Shown here: piece by piece, positions 28,453 through 36,497 of the stretch
Layout: each line of letters begins with the position of its first letter
How positions within the stretch are numbered: the first letter of the stretch is position 1
NCBI GenBank assembly: GCA_016786585.1
Contig: JAEUUI010000026.1
Coordinates: forward strand, 46,901-110,900
Direction: 5' to 3'
DNA: 64,000 nt
Source of the DNA: Cyclobacteriaceae bacterium
GTDB lineage: Bacteria; Bacteroidota; Bacteroidia; Cytophagales; Cyclobacteriaceae
Translations under genes and position numbers: made by a program
Notes under the pieces: generated by a model
Database searches by the model: none
What the model was told of the DNA's origin: nothing
What the model saw: the letters and a program-made list of their open reading frames with translations, nothing else

Positions 28453-30453
28453 TCAATAATCAAATCCAAGTTTGGTTAAGCCGCCTTGTACTTCCGGTGC
28501 CGACATGAATAATTCCCATAATAATCCGGTGCGGTAGTTTTCAATCATCACCACGATCGGACCCTGGTCGATTGCCAGGTATGAGTCGGCATACCAGTTT
28601 TCGGAAGGATTAAATGCATCATAAAATCCATACGTACCCCACAGCCGGTCGCCCATGGTATAATAGAAGAATTTTAATGCACGCATAGATTCCTCCGGAG
28701 TGTATGGAAATGACGATAACGCAGCTGTTGGCGTAATTACCCCGAGATCGTTAGTAGGAGAGTGCGCGTTATACCCGGATTGGTTGTCGCTTGCGGTTAA
28801 CCCCCAGCAGTTCTCGCTGTATCCGGCAAATGCCTTTGGATTACGAACACAGTATTTGTAATTAATGATTGAGTGATTTACGTTTTGTGTCCAGTAATTG
28901 GCATACACATCACTCAAATTGCGCGGATCGAGTCCAAGGAAAGAATAGTGCGCGAAGAACAATGGTCCACCCCAGGCTGAACCAAGCGGAAGCGTTACAC
29001 CTTCGTACGAACTTCCATTTTTCATTCCGCCATTGCTTGCCCAGCCCGCATCGTACACAACTTTAGGAATTGTATTATTTGCCGGGGCTGAAGCCGCTAA
29101 CACGTATGTAATGAGACATTCATTCCAGCCCTTGATCTGATGATTCATGATCCAGCCTTTATCAGTCGACCAATGCCAGTACAATACATTTTGGTTGTCT
29201 TGCCGGTACCAATCCCATTCAACGGCTTCCCAGATTGCATTGATGCGATTTACTATGTCGTAGCTGTTTGAAATGGCGTTGTTGGTAATGTATTGTCTGA
29301 AGGTGATAAGACCCTCAATCAGGTAAGCGGTCTCCACAAGGTCTCCGCCATTGTCGTTTGTGCTGAAAGGTATTACGTCACCGGTATTCCCATTGATCCA
29401 GTGTGAGTAGGCACCATGGAATCTATCGGCACTTTCAAGATAGTCAAGTATTTTATCCATTCGATCAAGCCCCTGACTTTGTGTAATGAAATTCCGCTCC
29501 ATTCCCACGATCAGTGCCATGATTCCGAAGCCCGAGCCACCACTCGTGACAAGGTCACCCGATGTATTCCGTTCGCGCGACATCCCGCTTGCCGGCTGTG
29601 CGAAATCGTAGAAATATTTAAACGTTTGTTTCTGTACGACCGACAGCAGGTCGTTGGTGTTGTCATTATCGTTGTCTTCATCGTTTGGAAGCAACGGCAT
29701 TTTAGGGGTGAAGTCGATTTCTGAATATAATGTCTTTGAGATTGCGGAGAATGATTGACCGTCAGCTCCTTTCAGGGATGCTGAAACAGAAAACGTGTAC
29801 TTGCTTAAGTATTCAATAGGAGCAGCAGAGGTAACAGTTACTGTTTTATTGTCGTTTGAAAGTGCAACTTGTAAGGTAGGAGATCCCGGTCCGGAAAGTT
29901 TGACGGCTGACGAAACAGTTGTCGGGTTGAGCGGGACTGAAAAGTTTATCACGGCCGAAAAGTCGAGAGGTACATCCGAAACCTTGTTCAAGTTTGTAAC
30001 ATCTGTGTCTCCGATTAGCACGGATGTAAGGGTAAGGTTACCCGGAGTAGTTTTAAAAGAGATCGTTTGAGCTGTCAGTTTTTTACCGGATGAAGATTGC
30101 AGTGCATCCGATACTTCAATTGTGTAAACGGTGCCGTTTTCCAAGCTTCCTTCCGGGAAAATAATTACTGTTTTGTTTCCTGAGGATAATGTTTTGTTGG
30201 TTGTTACCTCAATGCCTTCTTTTCTCAGAGAGATACCAGCAGCCACCGAACCAGGCTTTAACGCATCAGAAAAGGTGAGGGAAATACTTTGATCAACCGG
30301 CAAGCCAGTCGGCATGGGTTCACTCGGGTCAATCTCGGTAGTACCAATAAATATTGTTTGTAACGTGATGTTGCCGGAAGTTTCATCTTCTCCGCAACCT
30401 GATAAGAAAAAGCCAGCCAGTAGTACAAAAAAGGGTATCGCGCGAAATATCAT
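28453..30453 (-). CDS. PF10091 / GH144-type hydrolase A with two Ig-like domains, surface lipoprotein
   Basis: This 666-residue lipoprotein (LSGC, acceptor Cys20) has acidic residues right after the cysteine (GEDET), a pattern linked to surface export in Bacteroidota. Residues about 30-135 and 138-245 are Ig-like (Big_5/SbsA-type) repeats. The PF10091 catalytic domain follows (about 265-665), with all shared motifs intact (GGSGFGIMA, NGGDLVETAYLIEGL, GWNECLITYVLAASAP, HSPTNDLGVI.PTAALSSFPYTP, AIDQGP). It is the first gene of the hydrolase operon, after a terminator. It is best seen as the cell-surface endo-glucanase that feeds SusCD. Confidence 0.87.
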   Translation of the reverse strand: MIFRAIPFFVLLAGFFLSGCGEDETSGNITLQTIFIGTTEIDPSEPMPTGLPVDQSISLTFSDALKPGSVAAGISLRKEGIEVTTNKTLSSGNKTVIIFPEGSLENGTVYTIEVSDALQSSSGKKLTAQTISFKTTPGNLTLTSVLIGDTDVTNLNKVSDVPLDFSAVINFSVPLNPTTVSSAVKLSGPGSPTLQVALSNDNKTVTVTSAAPIEYLSKYTFSVSASLKGADGQSFSAISKTLYSEIDFTPKMPLLPNDEDNDNDNTNDLLSVVQKQTFKYFYDFAQPASGMSRERNTSGDLVTSGGSGFGIMALIVGMERNFITQSQGLDRMDKILDYLESADRFHGAYSHWINGNTGDVIPFSTNDNGGDLVETAYLIEGLITFRQYITNNAISNSYDIVNRINAIWEAVEWDWYRQDNQNVLYWHWSTDKGWIMNHQIKGWNECLITYVLAASAPANNTIPKVVYDAGWASNGGMKNGSSYEGVTLPLGSAWGGPLFFAHYSFLGLDPRNLSDVYANYWTQNVNHSIINYKYCVRNPKAFAGYSENCWGLTASDNQSGYNAHSPTNDLGVITPTAALSSFPYTPEESMRALKFFYYTMGDRLWGTYGFYDAFNPSENWYADSYLAIDQGPIVVMIENYRTGLLWELFMSAPEVQGGLTKLGFDY

Positions 30454-30460
30454 GATGTAG

Positions 30461-30494
30461 AAAAAAAAGACCCCAGACCGTGTCCGGGGTCTTT
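30461..30494 (-). terminator. Terminator between the susCD unit and the hydrolase operon
   Basis: Arms AAAGACCCC (30466-30474) and GGGGTCTTT (30486-30494) enclose an imperfect inner GAC/GTC pairing. On the minus strand a run of eight Ts follows. It ends the susC-susD-lamG transcript, though read-through into the hydrolase genes is possible because no long promoter region follows. Confidence 0.88.
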
Positions 30495-30511
30495 GATGAG
30501 AAATTTAATTA

Positions 30512-31660
30512 TTACTTCCAGTCGTTATAGATGGTTGTTACATCCGACTGTGAAAGTGCTCTGTTGAAAATACGAACTTCGTCTAACTGACCGGTCAGGT
30601 AGCTAGCCCATGGCTGTGAACCTGAACCTGTTGTTTGGCTTGGGTTTGTCATAAAGTGAACTGCACCCAAAACGATCTTGCCGCTTCCGGTGAAATTCAG
30701 GTCATTTGAACCCCATGCTGCATCAGCGGTTTTCACCAACGTGCCGTTGATATAATACTTAAACTTGTGCGTCGTATTATCATAGCTCAATACGTGATGT
30801 GACCATTGACCGAAGAAGGTCATTAATCCCTGAAAGCCTGCTCCGGTGATCCAGCTTTCGCTGTTGCCTTCGCTAACCACGTGTACCTTAAGCTCTGCGC
30901 CGGCTGTTGGATTGCTTCCATTTTCGATAAACATGTCGATGTTACCCCAGAAGTTGCTGGTGTGAGAAAGGTTTACCAAACCTAAAATTCCATCGATACC
31001 TCCATCGGTGTTTGCGTCAATGAACTCCGGATGTACCCAGAAAGAAAGCGAGAATTCATCTTGCTTTGCGAGTGTGTCGCCAGGATATAAGATATAGCTC
31101 TGCGAAGAAGCAGTTAAGTTAACAGCTTTTCCGCCTTTTAAACCGTCAACAAACGTTGTTGTTCCGGCAGGCGTACCGTCTTTCAGAGTAATCAAATCCG
31201 CGTAGTCTCCATCAAACGGGAAATAAATGATTTCTCCCGGATAGGTAGGCGTGTATGGCTCTGCTTTTACAAAGTTCACGGTCTTTGAGGTTGTTTTACC
31301 TGTAGCATCCGTTGCAACAACAGTCAAAACGTGATCACCGTTTTCAAGTTGATTGTATTGAAACACGTTTGTTGATTTACGGTAGTCGATGAAGTCGGTG
31401 TATTCAACCAATTCATCTCCATCAAGACTAATCTTAACCGATTTAATCTCGATATCATCTGCTGTAGTAACGTTGATGTTGATTGTAGCAACGTCTTCCA
31501 CTACACGAACCTTAGCGCCTTCAAAAGGATAGTTGACGGTTACGGTTGGAGCTGTTACGTCAGTGCCCTGCGGTGCGCCTTTGATGTCATCAATATAGCC
31601 ATCCTTGCACCCGAATGCTGCTGCCAGCATTCCGACCAAAAGCAATTGTCTTAATTTCAT
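30512..31660 (-). CDS. LamG/ConA-like lipoprotein of the Sus locus
   Basis: This 382-residue lipoprotein (FGC, acceptor Cys18, followed by KDG) has a bacterial Ig-like domain (about residues 38-130, DITTADDIEIKSV-like pattern) and a concanavalin A-like/LamG glucan-binding fold (about 145-380, with FSLSFWVHPE and GQLDEVRIFNRALS). Such proteins take the place of SusE/SusF next to SusD and bind glycan at the cell surface. No catalytic residues are visible. It is the third gene of the susC-susD unit, 22 bases after susD, and ends at a strong terminator. Confidence 0.83.
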   Translation of the reverse strand: MKLRQLLLVGMLAAAFGCKDGYIDDIKGAPQGTDVTAPTVTVNYPFEGAKVRVVEDVATININVTTADDIEIKSVKISLDGDELVEYTDFIDYRKSTNVFQYNQLENGDHVLTVVATDATGKTTSKTVNFVKAEPYTPTYPGEIIYFPFDGDYADLITLKDGTPAGTTTFVDGLKGGKAVNLTASSQSYILYPGDTLAKQDEFSLSFWVHPEFIDANTDGGIDGILGLVNLSHTSNFWGNIDMFIENGSNPTAGAELKVHVVSEGNSESWITGAGFQGLMTFFGQWSHHVLSYDNTTHKFKYYINGTLVKTADAAWGSNDLNFTGSGKIVLGAVHFMTNPSQTTGSGSQPWASYLTGQLDEVRIFNRALSQSDVTTIYNDWK

Positions 31661-31682
31661 TTTCTTACAGTTTATAGGTTAA

Positions 31683-33218
31683 CTATCGTAATTGTGATAA
31701 AATATCGGCCTGTGCTGTTGGATAAGGGAGAAATCTGTCTTCCGCGTCATTATATGTTCTGCGTATGTCATTCAATTCTGAAGTTTTTCCGTGACGGACC
31801 ATATCTTCAAAACGAGTTCCCCATTCCATGGCTAATTCAGCATACTTCTCGTCCAGAACATCATCAATGTCTACATCCGGAAGAGAAGATAAACCTGCAC
31901 GGCTTCTAACAAGATTGACTGCTGCTGTGGAAGTCATTGCTGAGCTGGTTGCTCCGCTTTCAAGCGCTTCTGCATGCATTAACAGAATTTGTGCATAGCG
32001 GATCGCCCGGAAGTTGTTTCCGGAACCGTAACCGGTACGACCCGGTGTAATCTGATCGGATGGCAGGTAGTGTTTACCGCTTGAGAATAATGCTCTTGCT
32101 TCCTGCGCACCTGCACCTACGTTACCGATGATATCTCCGCTTTGAGTTGTGTTAGACACATATCCTGGCAACGCTCCATACACTTCCTCCAGACTGTCAA
32201 TACCCGCTTGTGTAAACAACACGGAAGTTGTGAGGCGCTTCTGATCATTACGATCAAGCATAAATTCGATGTACTTGAAAGTAGGTTCCCAGAAACCCCA
32301 GCCACCGCCTTTACCAGAAACGGCAGGAGTGTATACGTTCGGACCGAAGAAATCCCACAGGTAATTGTAAGAAGTTCCTGAGCCCTGACCGAGATCCGAA
32401 TATTGTAATTCAAGGAGGTTCTCATTATTAAGTTTTCCGGGGATCTTGAATAAGTTGTAATAATCAGATTCCAGTGAGAAAAGTCCTGAGCTGATAATAG
32501 CTCCGGTTGCATCTGCAACACCCTGATAGTTTTCCATTTCCAGGTTAGCCCAGGCTTTTACAGCAAGTGCAGTTGGACGGGTAACGCCACCAACAATATC
32601 GGTGCGCTGATTCGGGCGAACATTTGGTAACAAGGGAATTGCTTCATCCATTAAATCCGAGATGTACTGCATCACTTCATCATGGGATGACAGCGGCTCG
32701 TTATATAATCGTTCCGAGAAGGAGCTTTTTGGAATAATAAGCGCTCCGAACAAACGTGACAATTGAAGCATTTCAAATCCGTGCATCACCTTAATTTCGG
32801 CAATGTACTGATCAGCTACGGCCGGGTTTGGTGCAAATTCCTTATACTTTTGAATTTGCTCAATGGCACCCAGAAAAGTATACAGGTCACCATACAAGTT
32901 TAGCCAGGCCGAGTTTGGCATCCAGTCTGATGCAACGTATTTATATTCATCCGTTGCAATTAAAGGTGCCTGGTCGCCAGATGCGTTTACATCATCGCCA
33001 CGAACCGCAATGATTGGAAAAGTTTCCCATTGCAAATCGTAAAATGTCGCATAAGCGCCAATGCGATATGCGTCCATGTCTTCGGTTTTTGTATAGTCGA
33101 TATCATCCGCCAGAATTTCATTTTCCAACGGCTCATTCAACATGCCATCGCATGCTGTCAGTAAGAGAAATGCCATCCACACGGGAAGGATTTTTTTACT
33201 CATTTTTATGATTTTCAT
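31683..33218 (-). CDS. SusD/RagB-family surface glycan-binding lipoprotein
   Basis: The 511-residue protein is a SusD-like lipoprotein (LTAC, acceptor Cys23, then DG). Helical TPR-like segments (about 75-170) and the C-terminal motif EKYAELAMEWGTRFEDMVR, which is typical of SusD proteins, are present. It captures oligosaccharides on the cell surface and forms the lid of the SusC channel. A second ATG at 33203 (codon 6) is equally usable. It starts 16 bases after susC, so the pair is co-transcribed. The substrate follows from the operon: a glucan. Confidence 0.93.
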   Translation of the reverse strand: MKIIKMSKKILPVWMAFLLLTACDGMLNEPLENEILADDIDYTKTEDMDAYRIGAYATFYDLQWETFPIIAVRGDDVNASGDQAPLIATDEYKYVASDWMPNSAWLNLYGDLYTFLGAIEQIQKYKEFAPNPAVADQYIAEIKVMHGFEMLQLSRLFGALIIPKSSFSERLYNEPLSSHDEVMQYISDLMDEAIPLLPNVRPNQRTDIVGGVTRPTALAVKAWANLEMENYQGVADATGAIISSGLFSLESDYYNLFKIPGKLNNENLLELQYSDLGQGSGTSYNYLWDFFGPNVYTPAVSGKGGGWGFWEPTFKYIEFMLDRNDQKRLTTSVLFTQAGIDSLEEVYGALPGYVSNTTQSGDIIGNVGAGAQEARALFSSGKHYLPSDQITPGRTGYGSGNNFRAIRYAQILLMHAEALESGATSSAMTSTAAVNLVRSRAGLSSLPDVDIDDVLDEKYAELAMEWGTRFEDMVRHGKTSELNDIRRTYNDAEDRFLPYPTAQADILSQLR

Positions 33219-33234
33219 AGTCGTTAAGTATTTT

Positions 33235-36200
33235 TTAGAATTTCACGTTCAATCCAAGCGTATACACTGCAGGTATTGGGTAAGTCTGCGTATCCACACC
33301 GTTCGCAACCTCTGGATTAAATCCATTGTACTGGAAAACGGTAAGCGGGCGTTCTGCTGTAAATGTGACTTTTGTAGTAGGCACTTTTATACCCAGCAGT
33401 TCTTTACCAATGATGTTGTATGACAACCGAACGTTCTGAATACGGAAATAATTACCGCTTTCAACAAAATGATCGCTCATTTTCAGGTTCCATGATTTGC
33501 GTAAACCCAATGCTGAAGGGTATTTATTTCCTGAGCCTTCTCCATCCCACAGGTGGGTAGACAGGTCAGCGTCAATGTTGGCATCCGGGTTAAAAATTAA
33601 CTGACCACGCTTGCGGTTCAGAATGCTATTGCCGCTGATACCCTGGAAGTTTGCGGTAAGTTCGAAGCCTTTCCAGGTTACACCGAGGTTAAATCCGTAC
33701 ATGAAGCTTGGAAGAATTTTGCCTAAAACAACGCGGTCATTGGCATCAATAATTCCATCACCATTTTGGTCTTTATAATGGAAGTCTCCTGGTACTATAT
33801 TATTATCGCTGATAAACTGGGCGGTGTAACCGCTTGAGTTGATTTGTTCAGAAGATTGGAATACGCCTTCTACTTCAAATCCATAGAATGCGTTAATTGA
33901 ATTTCCAACAATCGAGCGTTGTAAGAACTCAGCTTGTCCAGCATCCAGGTAGCGTTGGCCTTTCAGGTTCGTCACTTCGTTTTTCAGCGTTGTAAAGTTT
34001 GCGCCTACCGTAAAGTTGATGTCTGAAGTAATTTTTCCGGAATAGCTTAACGCTGCTTCCAGACCTGAGTTTTTGATCTCGCCACCGTTTCTGCGGATGA
34101 TCTCACGCTGTGCAGGCAGTACAATTGTCAACACAGCATCCTGTGTATTTCTTACGTAATAATCGAGATCAATCGAAAGTGCATTTTTTAACACTCTTGC
34201 ACTAAAGCCCACGTTTGTTTCAACAACAGTCTCCCATCTGTTTACCAGATCGTATGCATTATCGATAACGAAACCGTTTTTCTCAGCTTCATTAATAGCT
34301 GTTGTGATTGGATCAACTGTCGGTTGCCCTACAGCAGATGCTACGCCGTCATTACCGAGCTGGCCCCAGCTTCCACGAATTTTCAGGTAATCAATGGCTG
34401 GAACGTCAAAGAAATCCTCTTCCGTTACAACCCAGCCTCCACCGATGGTGAAGAAGTTACCCCACTTATCGCCCTTACGGAATTTGTTGGTGCCATCGCG
34501 TCTTAACGTGCTGTAAACCAAATACCGATCATCATAATTATAGGATACACGACCGAAGTATGATGAGCCATAAAGCTTCGAGCCGAAATCACCCGACTGG
34601 TTTGAAACAATCGTTCCGGTAGGAATATACCAGGTAGCTTCGTTTTTTGGATCGAGTGTAGCAATGTTGGCGCCTTGCACATAGTTTCCTTCGTTGATCT
34701 CGCTACGGAATGTGTAACCCGCTACAGCGGTGATGTTATGATCTCCGAAATCTTCTGTGTAGGTCAACACGTTGTCGATGATTTGATTGTACTGCGTAGA
34801 ACCTTTCTTATAAATTCCGTTTTGTGAATCGGTGAATCCGTTATTGTTGGCAAAATCCACGTTACGGGTATTGATGTTTTCGAAACTGTAGTTGTAGGTC
34901 ATTTTGAACGACAGCTTATTTGGAATCAATTGATAATCCCAGAACAAATTGCCCAGTATTTTTCCTACGTTATTGCGATCATTGTTATAGTACAGGTTGA
35001 AGAATGGGTTTTGCGGATCGCGGTATCCTAAACTTTTTGCATTAGCAAGCTTCACCGGAGTTGCAGTTGTGTTGTTCGGGTCAAATACCGGCATGATTGG
35101 AACAGCGAAATAAGCGTTGTCCCATGCTCCGTTATCCGCTACATATTGCCGTGCATTGCTGATATTGAAATTGACGCCCACTGTCAGACGATCCGTTGCT
35201 TTGAAGTCAACTTTGGTGCGGAAGTTTAATCTTCTGTATTCGTTTTTAGCTACGTTCAGAAGACCTTCCTGGTTAAAGTAACTTCCGCCAACTGAATAGC
35301 GAACGTTATCTTTTCCACCGTTTATGCTCACGGAGTGATTTTGAATGGAGGCTGTGCGAAGAACTTTGTCATACCAGTCAGTATTAGGAAGCGGCACATT
35401 CGGGTTAACTCGGCTACGACCGTACCGCGCAAAAGCTGCATCAATATAGGTTGCATCAGCTGTTACGCCGGTAGCTAACGCGTACTGTGTGAATTGTTGC
35501 GAGTTAGACATTTGTACAACATTCTGAGCTCGCTGAACGCCATAGTATCCATCGTATACAATCTCTGTTTTCTGGTTATAAGAACCTGATTTGGTTGTAA
35601 TCAGCACAACACCGTTCGCTGCGCGTACCCCATAAATTGCAGCAGCAGATGCGTCTTTCAATAAAGAGATCGTTGCGATATCATTTGGGTTGAGGAAGTC
35701 GATGTTGGTAAAGAACATACCATCCACCACGTATAATGGATCAGAGTTACCTTGACCGGGCATTGAACCGATACCGCGAATGCGCACGGTTGGGCTTGCA
35801 CCCGGTGCACCGCTGCTTACAATCTGAACACCCGGAACTTTGCCCTGAAGAGCCTGCATTGGCTGGCTGGTAGGGGTTTTTGTCAGTTCTTCCGTTTTAA
35901 CGGTGGTGATGGCGGATGTCAGGTCTTTTTCCTGCATAGTACCGTAACCCACAATCACCACTTCGTCAAGTGATTGCGTGTCAGTTTCCAGCGCTACGTC
36001 AACAACATTGCGGTTGGCAACGTCCACTGTAACCGTTTTGTACCCGATGAACGAAAAGGTGAGGGAAGTTTCCGTTGAAGTTAGTTCCAGCGTGTACTTT
36101 CCATCGCCATCGGTGGTAGCGCCCTTGTTCGAGCCAACTACCAGAACACTTACACCCGGCATTGGCCCATCTTCCGATGTAACCGTACCGGTGACTGTAC

Positions 36201-36276
36201 GTGTTTGAGCGAACGCCCCGCTTCCTAGGAGAAGAAGCAGGATCGCCAGTGAGAGAAAACGTAAATTTTTGCCCAT
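33235..36276 (-). CDS. SusC/RagA-family TonB-dependent transporter
   Basis: This 1013-residue outer-membrane importer has a signal peptide ending AQ, a carboxypeptidase-regulatory-like domain (about 25-105), a TonB box region DEVVIVGYGTM (about 114-124), a plug with DPLYVVDGM and KDASAAAIYGVRAANGVVLITTK, and a C-terminal beta-barrel ending in LGLNVKF. This is the standard SusC layout, at a normal length. It imports oligosaccharides with the SusD next door. It has a 221-bp leader region containing nested inverted repeats and palindromes, so transcription or leader folding is probably regulated. Confidence 0.95.
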   Translation of the reverse strand: MGKNLRFLSLAILLLLLGSGAFAQTRTVTGTVTSEDGPMPGVSVLVVGSNKGATTDGDGKYTLELTSTETSLTFSFIGYKTVTVDVANRNVVDVALETDTQSLDEVVIVGYGTMQEKDLTSAITTVKTEELTKTPTSQPMQALQGKVPGVQIVSSGAPGASPTVRIRGIGSMPGQGNSDPLYVVDGMFFTNIDFLNPNDIATISLLKDASAAAIYGVRAANGVVLITTKSGSYNQKTEIVYDGYYGVQRAQNVVQMSNSQQFTQYALATGVTADATYIDAAFARYGRSRVNPNVPLPNTDWYDKVLRTASIQNHSVSINGGKDNVRYSVGGSYFNQEGLLNVAKNEYRRLNFRTKVDFKATDRLTVGVNFNISNARQYVADNGAWDNAYFAVPIMPVFDPNNTTATPVKLANAKSLGYRDPQNPFFNLYYNNDRNNVGKILGNLFWDYQLIPNKLSFKMTYNYSFENINTRNVDFANNNGFTDSQNGIYKKGSTQYNQIIDNVLTYTEDFGDHNITAVAGYTFRSEINEGNYVQGANIATLDPKNEATWYIPTGTIVSNQSGDFGSKLYGSSYFGRVSYNYDDRYLVYSTLRRDGTNKFRKGDKWGNFFTIGGGWVVTEEDFFDVPAIDYLKIRGSWGQLGNDGVASAVGQPTVDPITTAINEAEKNGFVIDNAYDLVNRWETVVETNVGFSARVLKNALSIDLDYYVRNTQDAVLTIVLPAQREIIRRNGGEIKNSGLEAALSYSGKITSDINFTVGANFTTLKNEVTNLKGQRYLDAGQAEFLQRSIVGNSINAFYGFEVEGVFQSSEQINSSGYTAQFISDNNIVPGDFHYKDQNGDGIIDANDRVVLGKILPSFMYGFNLGVTWKGFELTANFQGISGNSILNRKRGQLIFNPDANIDADLSTHLWDGEGSGNKYPSALGLRKSWNLKMSDHFVESGNYFRIQNVRLSYNIIGKELLGIKVPTTKVTFTAERPLTVFQYNGFNPEVANGVDTQTYPIPAVYTLGLNVKF

Positions 36277-36328
36277 AGATATTTTAGGTTTAAGTGACTA
36301 ATTTCATAAAATCCAAAAACGAAGTAAA

Positions 36329-36401
36329 TTTTTTCAGGCTTTTACCTCGATTTTAGGGTTATAAAACCGAGGTCTATGACGAGATTTTTTACCTGAAAAA
36401 A
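36329..36401 (-). promoter_or_regulatory. Nested inverted repeats in the susC leader
   Basis: Outer arms TTTTTTCAGG (36329-36338) and CCTGAAAAAA (36392-36401) are perfectly complementary. Inside them lies a second hairpin, ACCTCGATTTTA (36344-36355) with TAAAACCGAGGT (36362-36373), 11 of 12 positions pairing around a 6-nt loop. On the minus strand this lies about 50-125 bases upstream of the susC ATG, so it would fold in the mRNA leader. A leader-level switch or attenuator is possible; nothing here shows which. Confidence 0.55.
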
Positions 36402-36411
36402 ACACGGATTT

Positions 36412-36441
36412 CAAACGTTATTCCAACATGTTTGCGGCAAG
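36412..36441 (-). promoter_or_regulatory. Candidate susC promoter
   Basis: On the minus strand CTTG (36438-36441) and AACGTTTG (36412-36419) are 18 bases apart. They resemble the Bacteroidota -33 (TTTG) and -7 (TANNTTTG) boxes with one mismatch each. Transcription would start near 36405, giving a leader of about 130 bases that includes the nested inverted repeats. Confidence 0.35.
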
Positions 36442-36476
36442 CTATCAAGAATTTAACTTGAAAAAAACAATTTGTC

Positions 36477-36488
36477 GGAAACGTTTCC
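36477..36488. promoter_or_regulatory. 12-bp perfect palindrome, LacI-type operator candidate
   Basis: GGAAACGTTTCC is a perfect palindrome with the central CG found in LacI-family operators. A second AACGTT core lies 66 bp away at 36414-36419, inside the candidate promoter. The palindrome lies between the regulator stop and susC, where an operator for the locus would be expected. Confidence 0.4.
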
Positions 36489-36497
36489 AAAAGGGGG

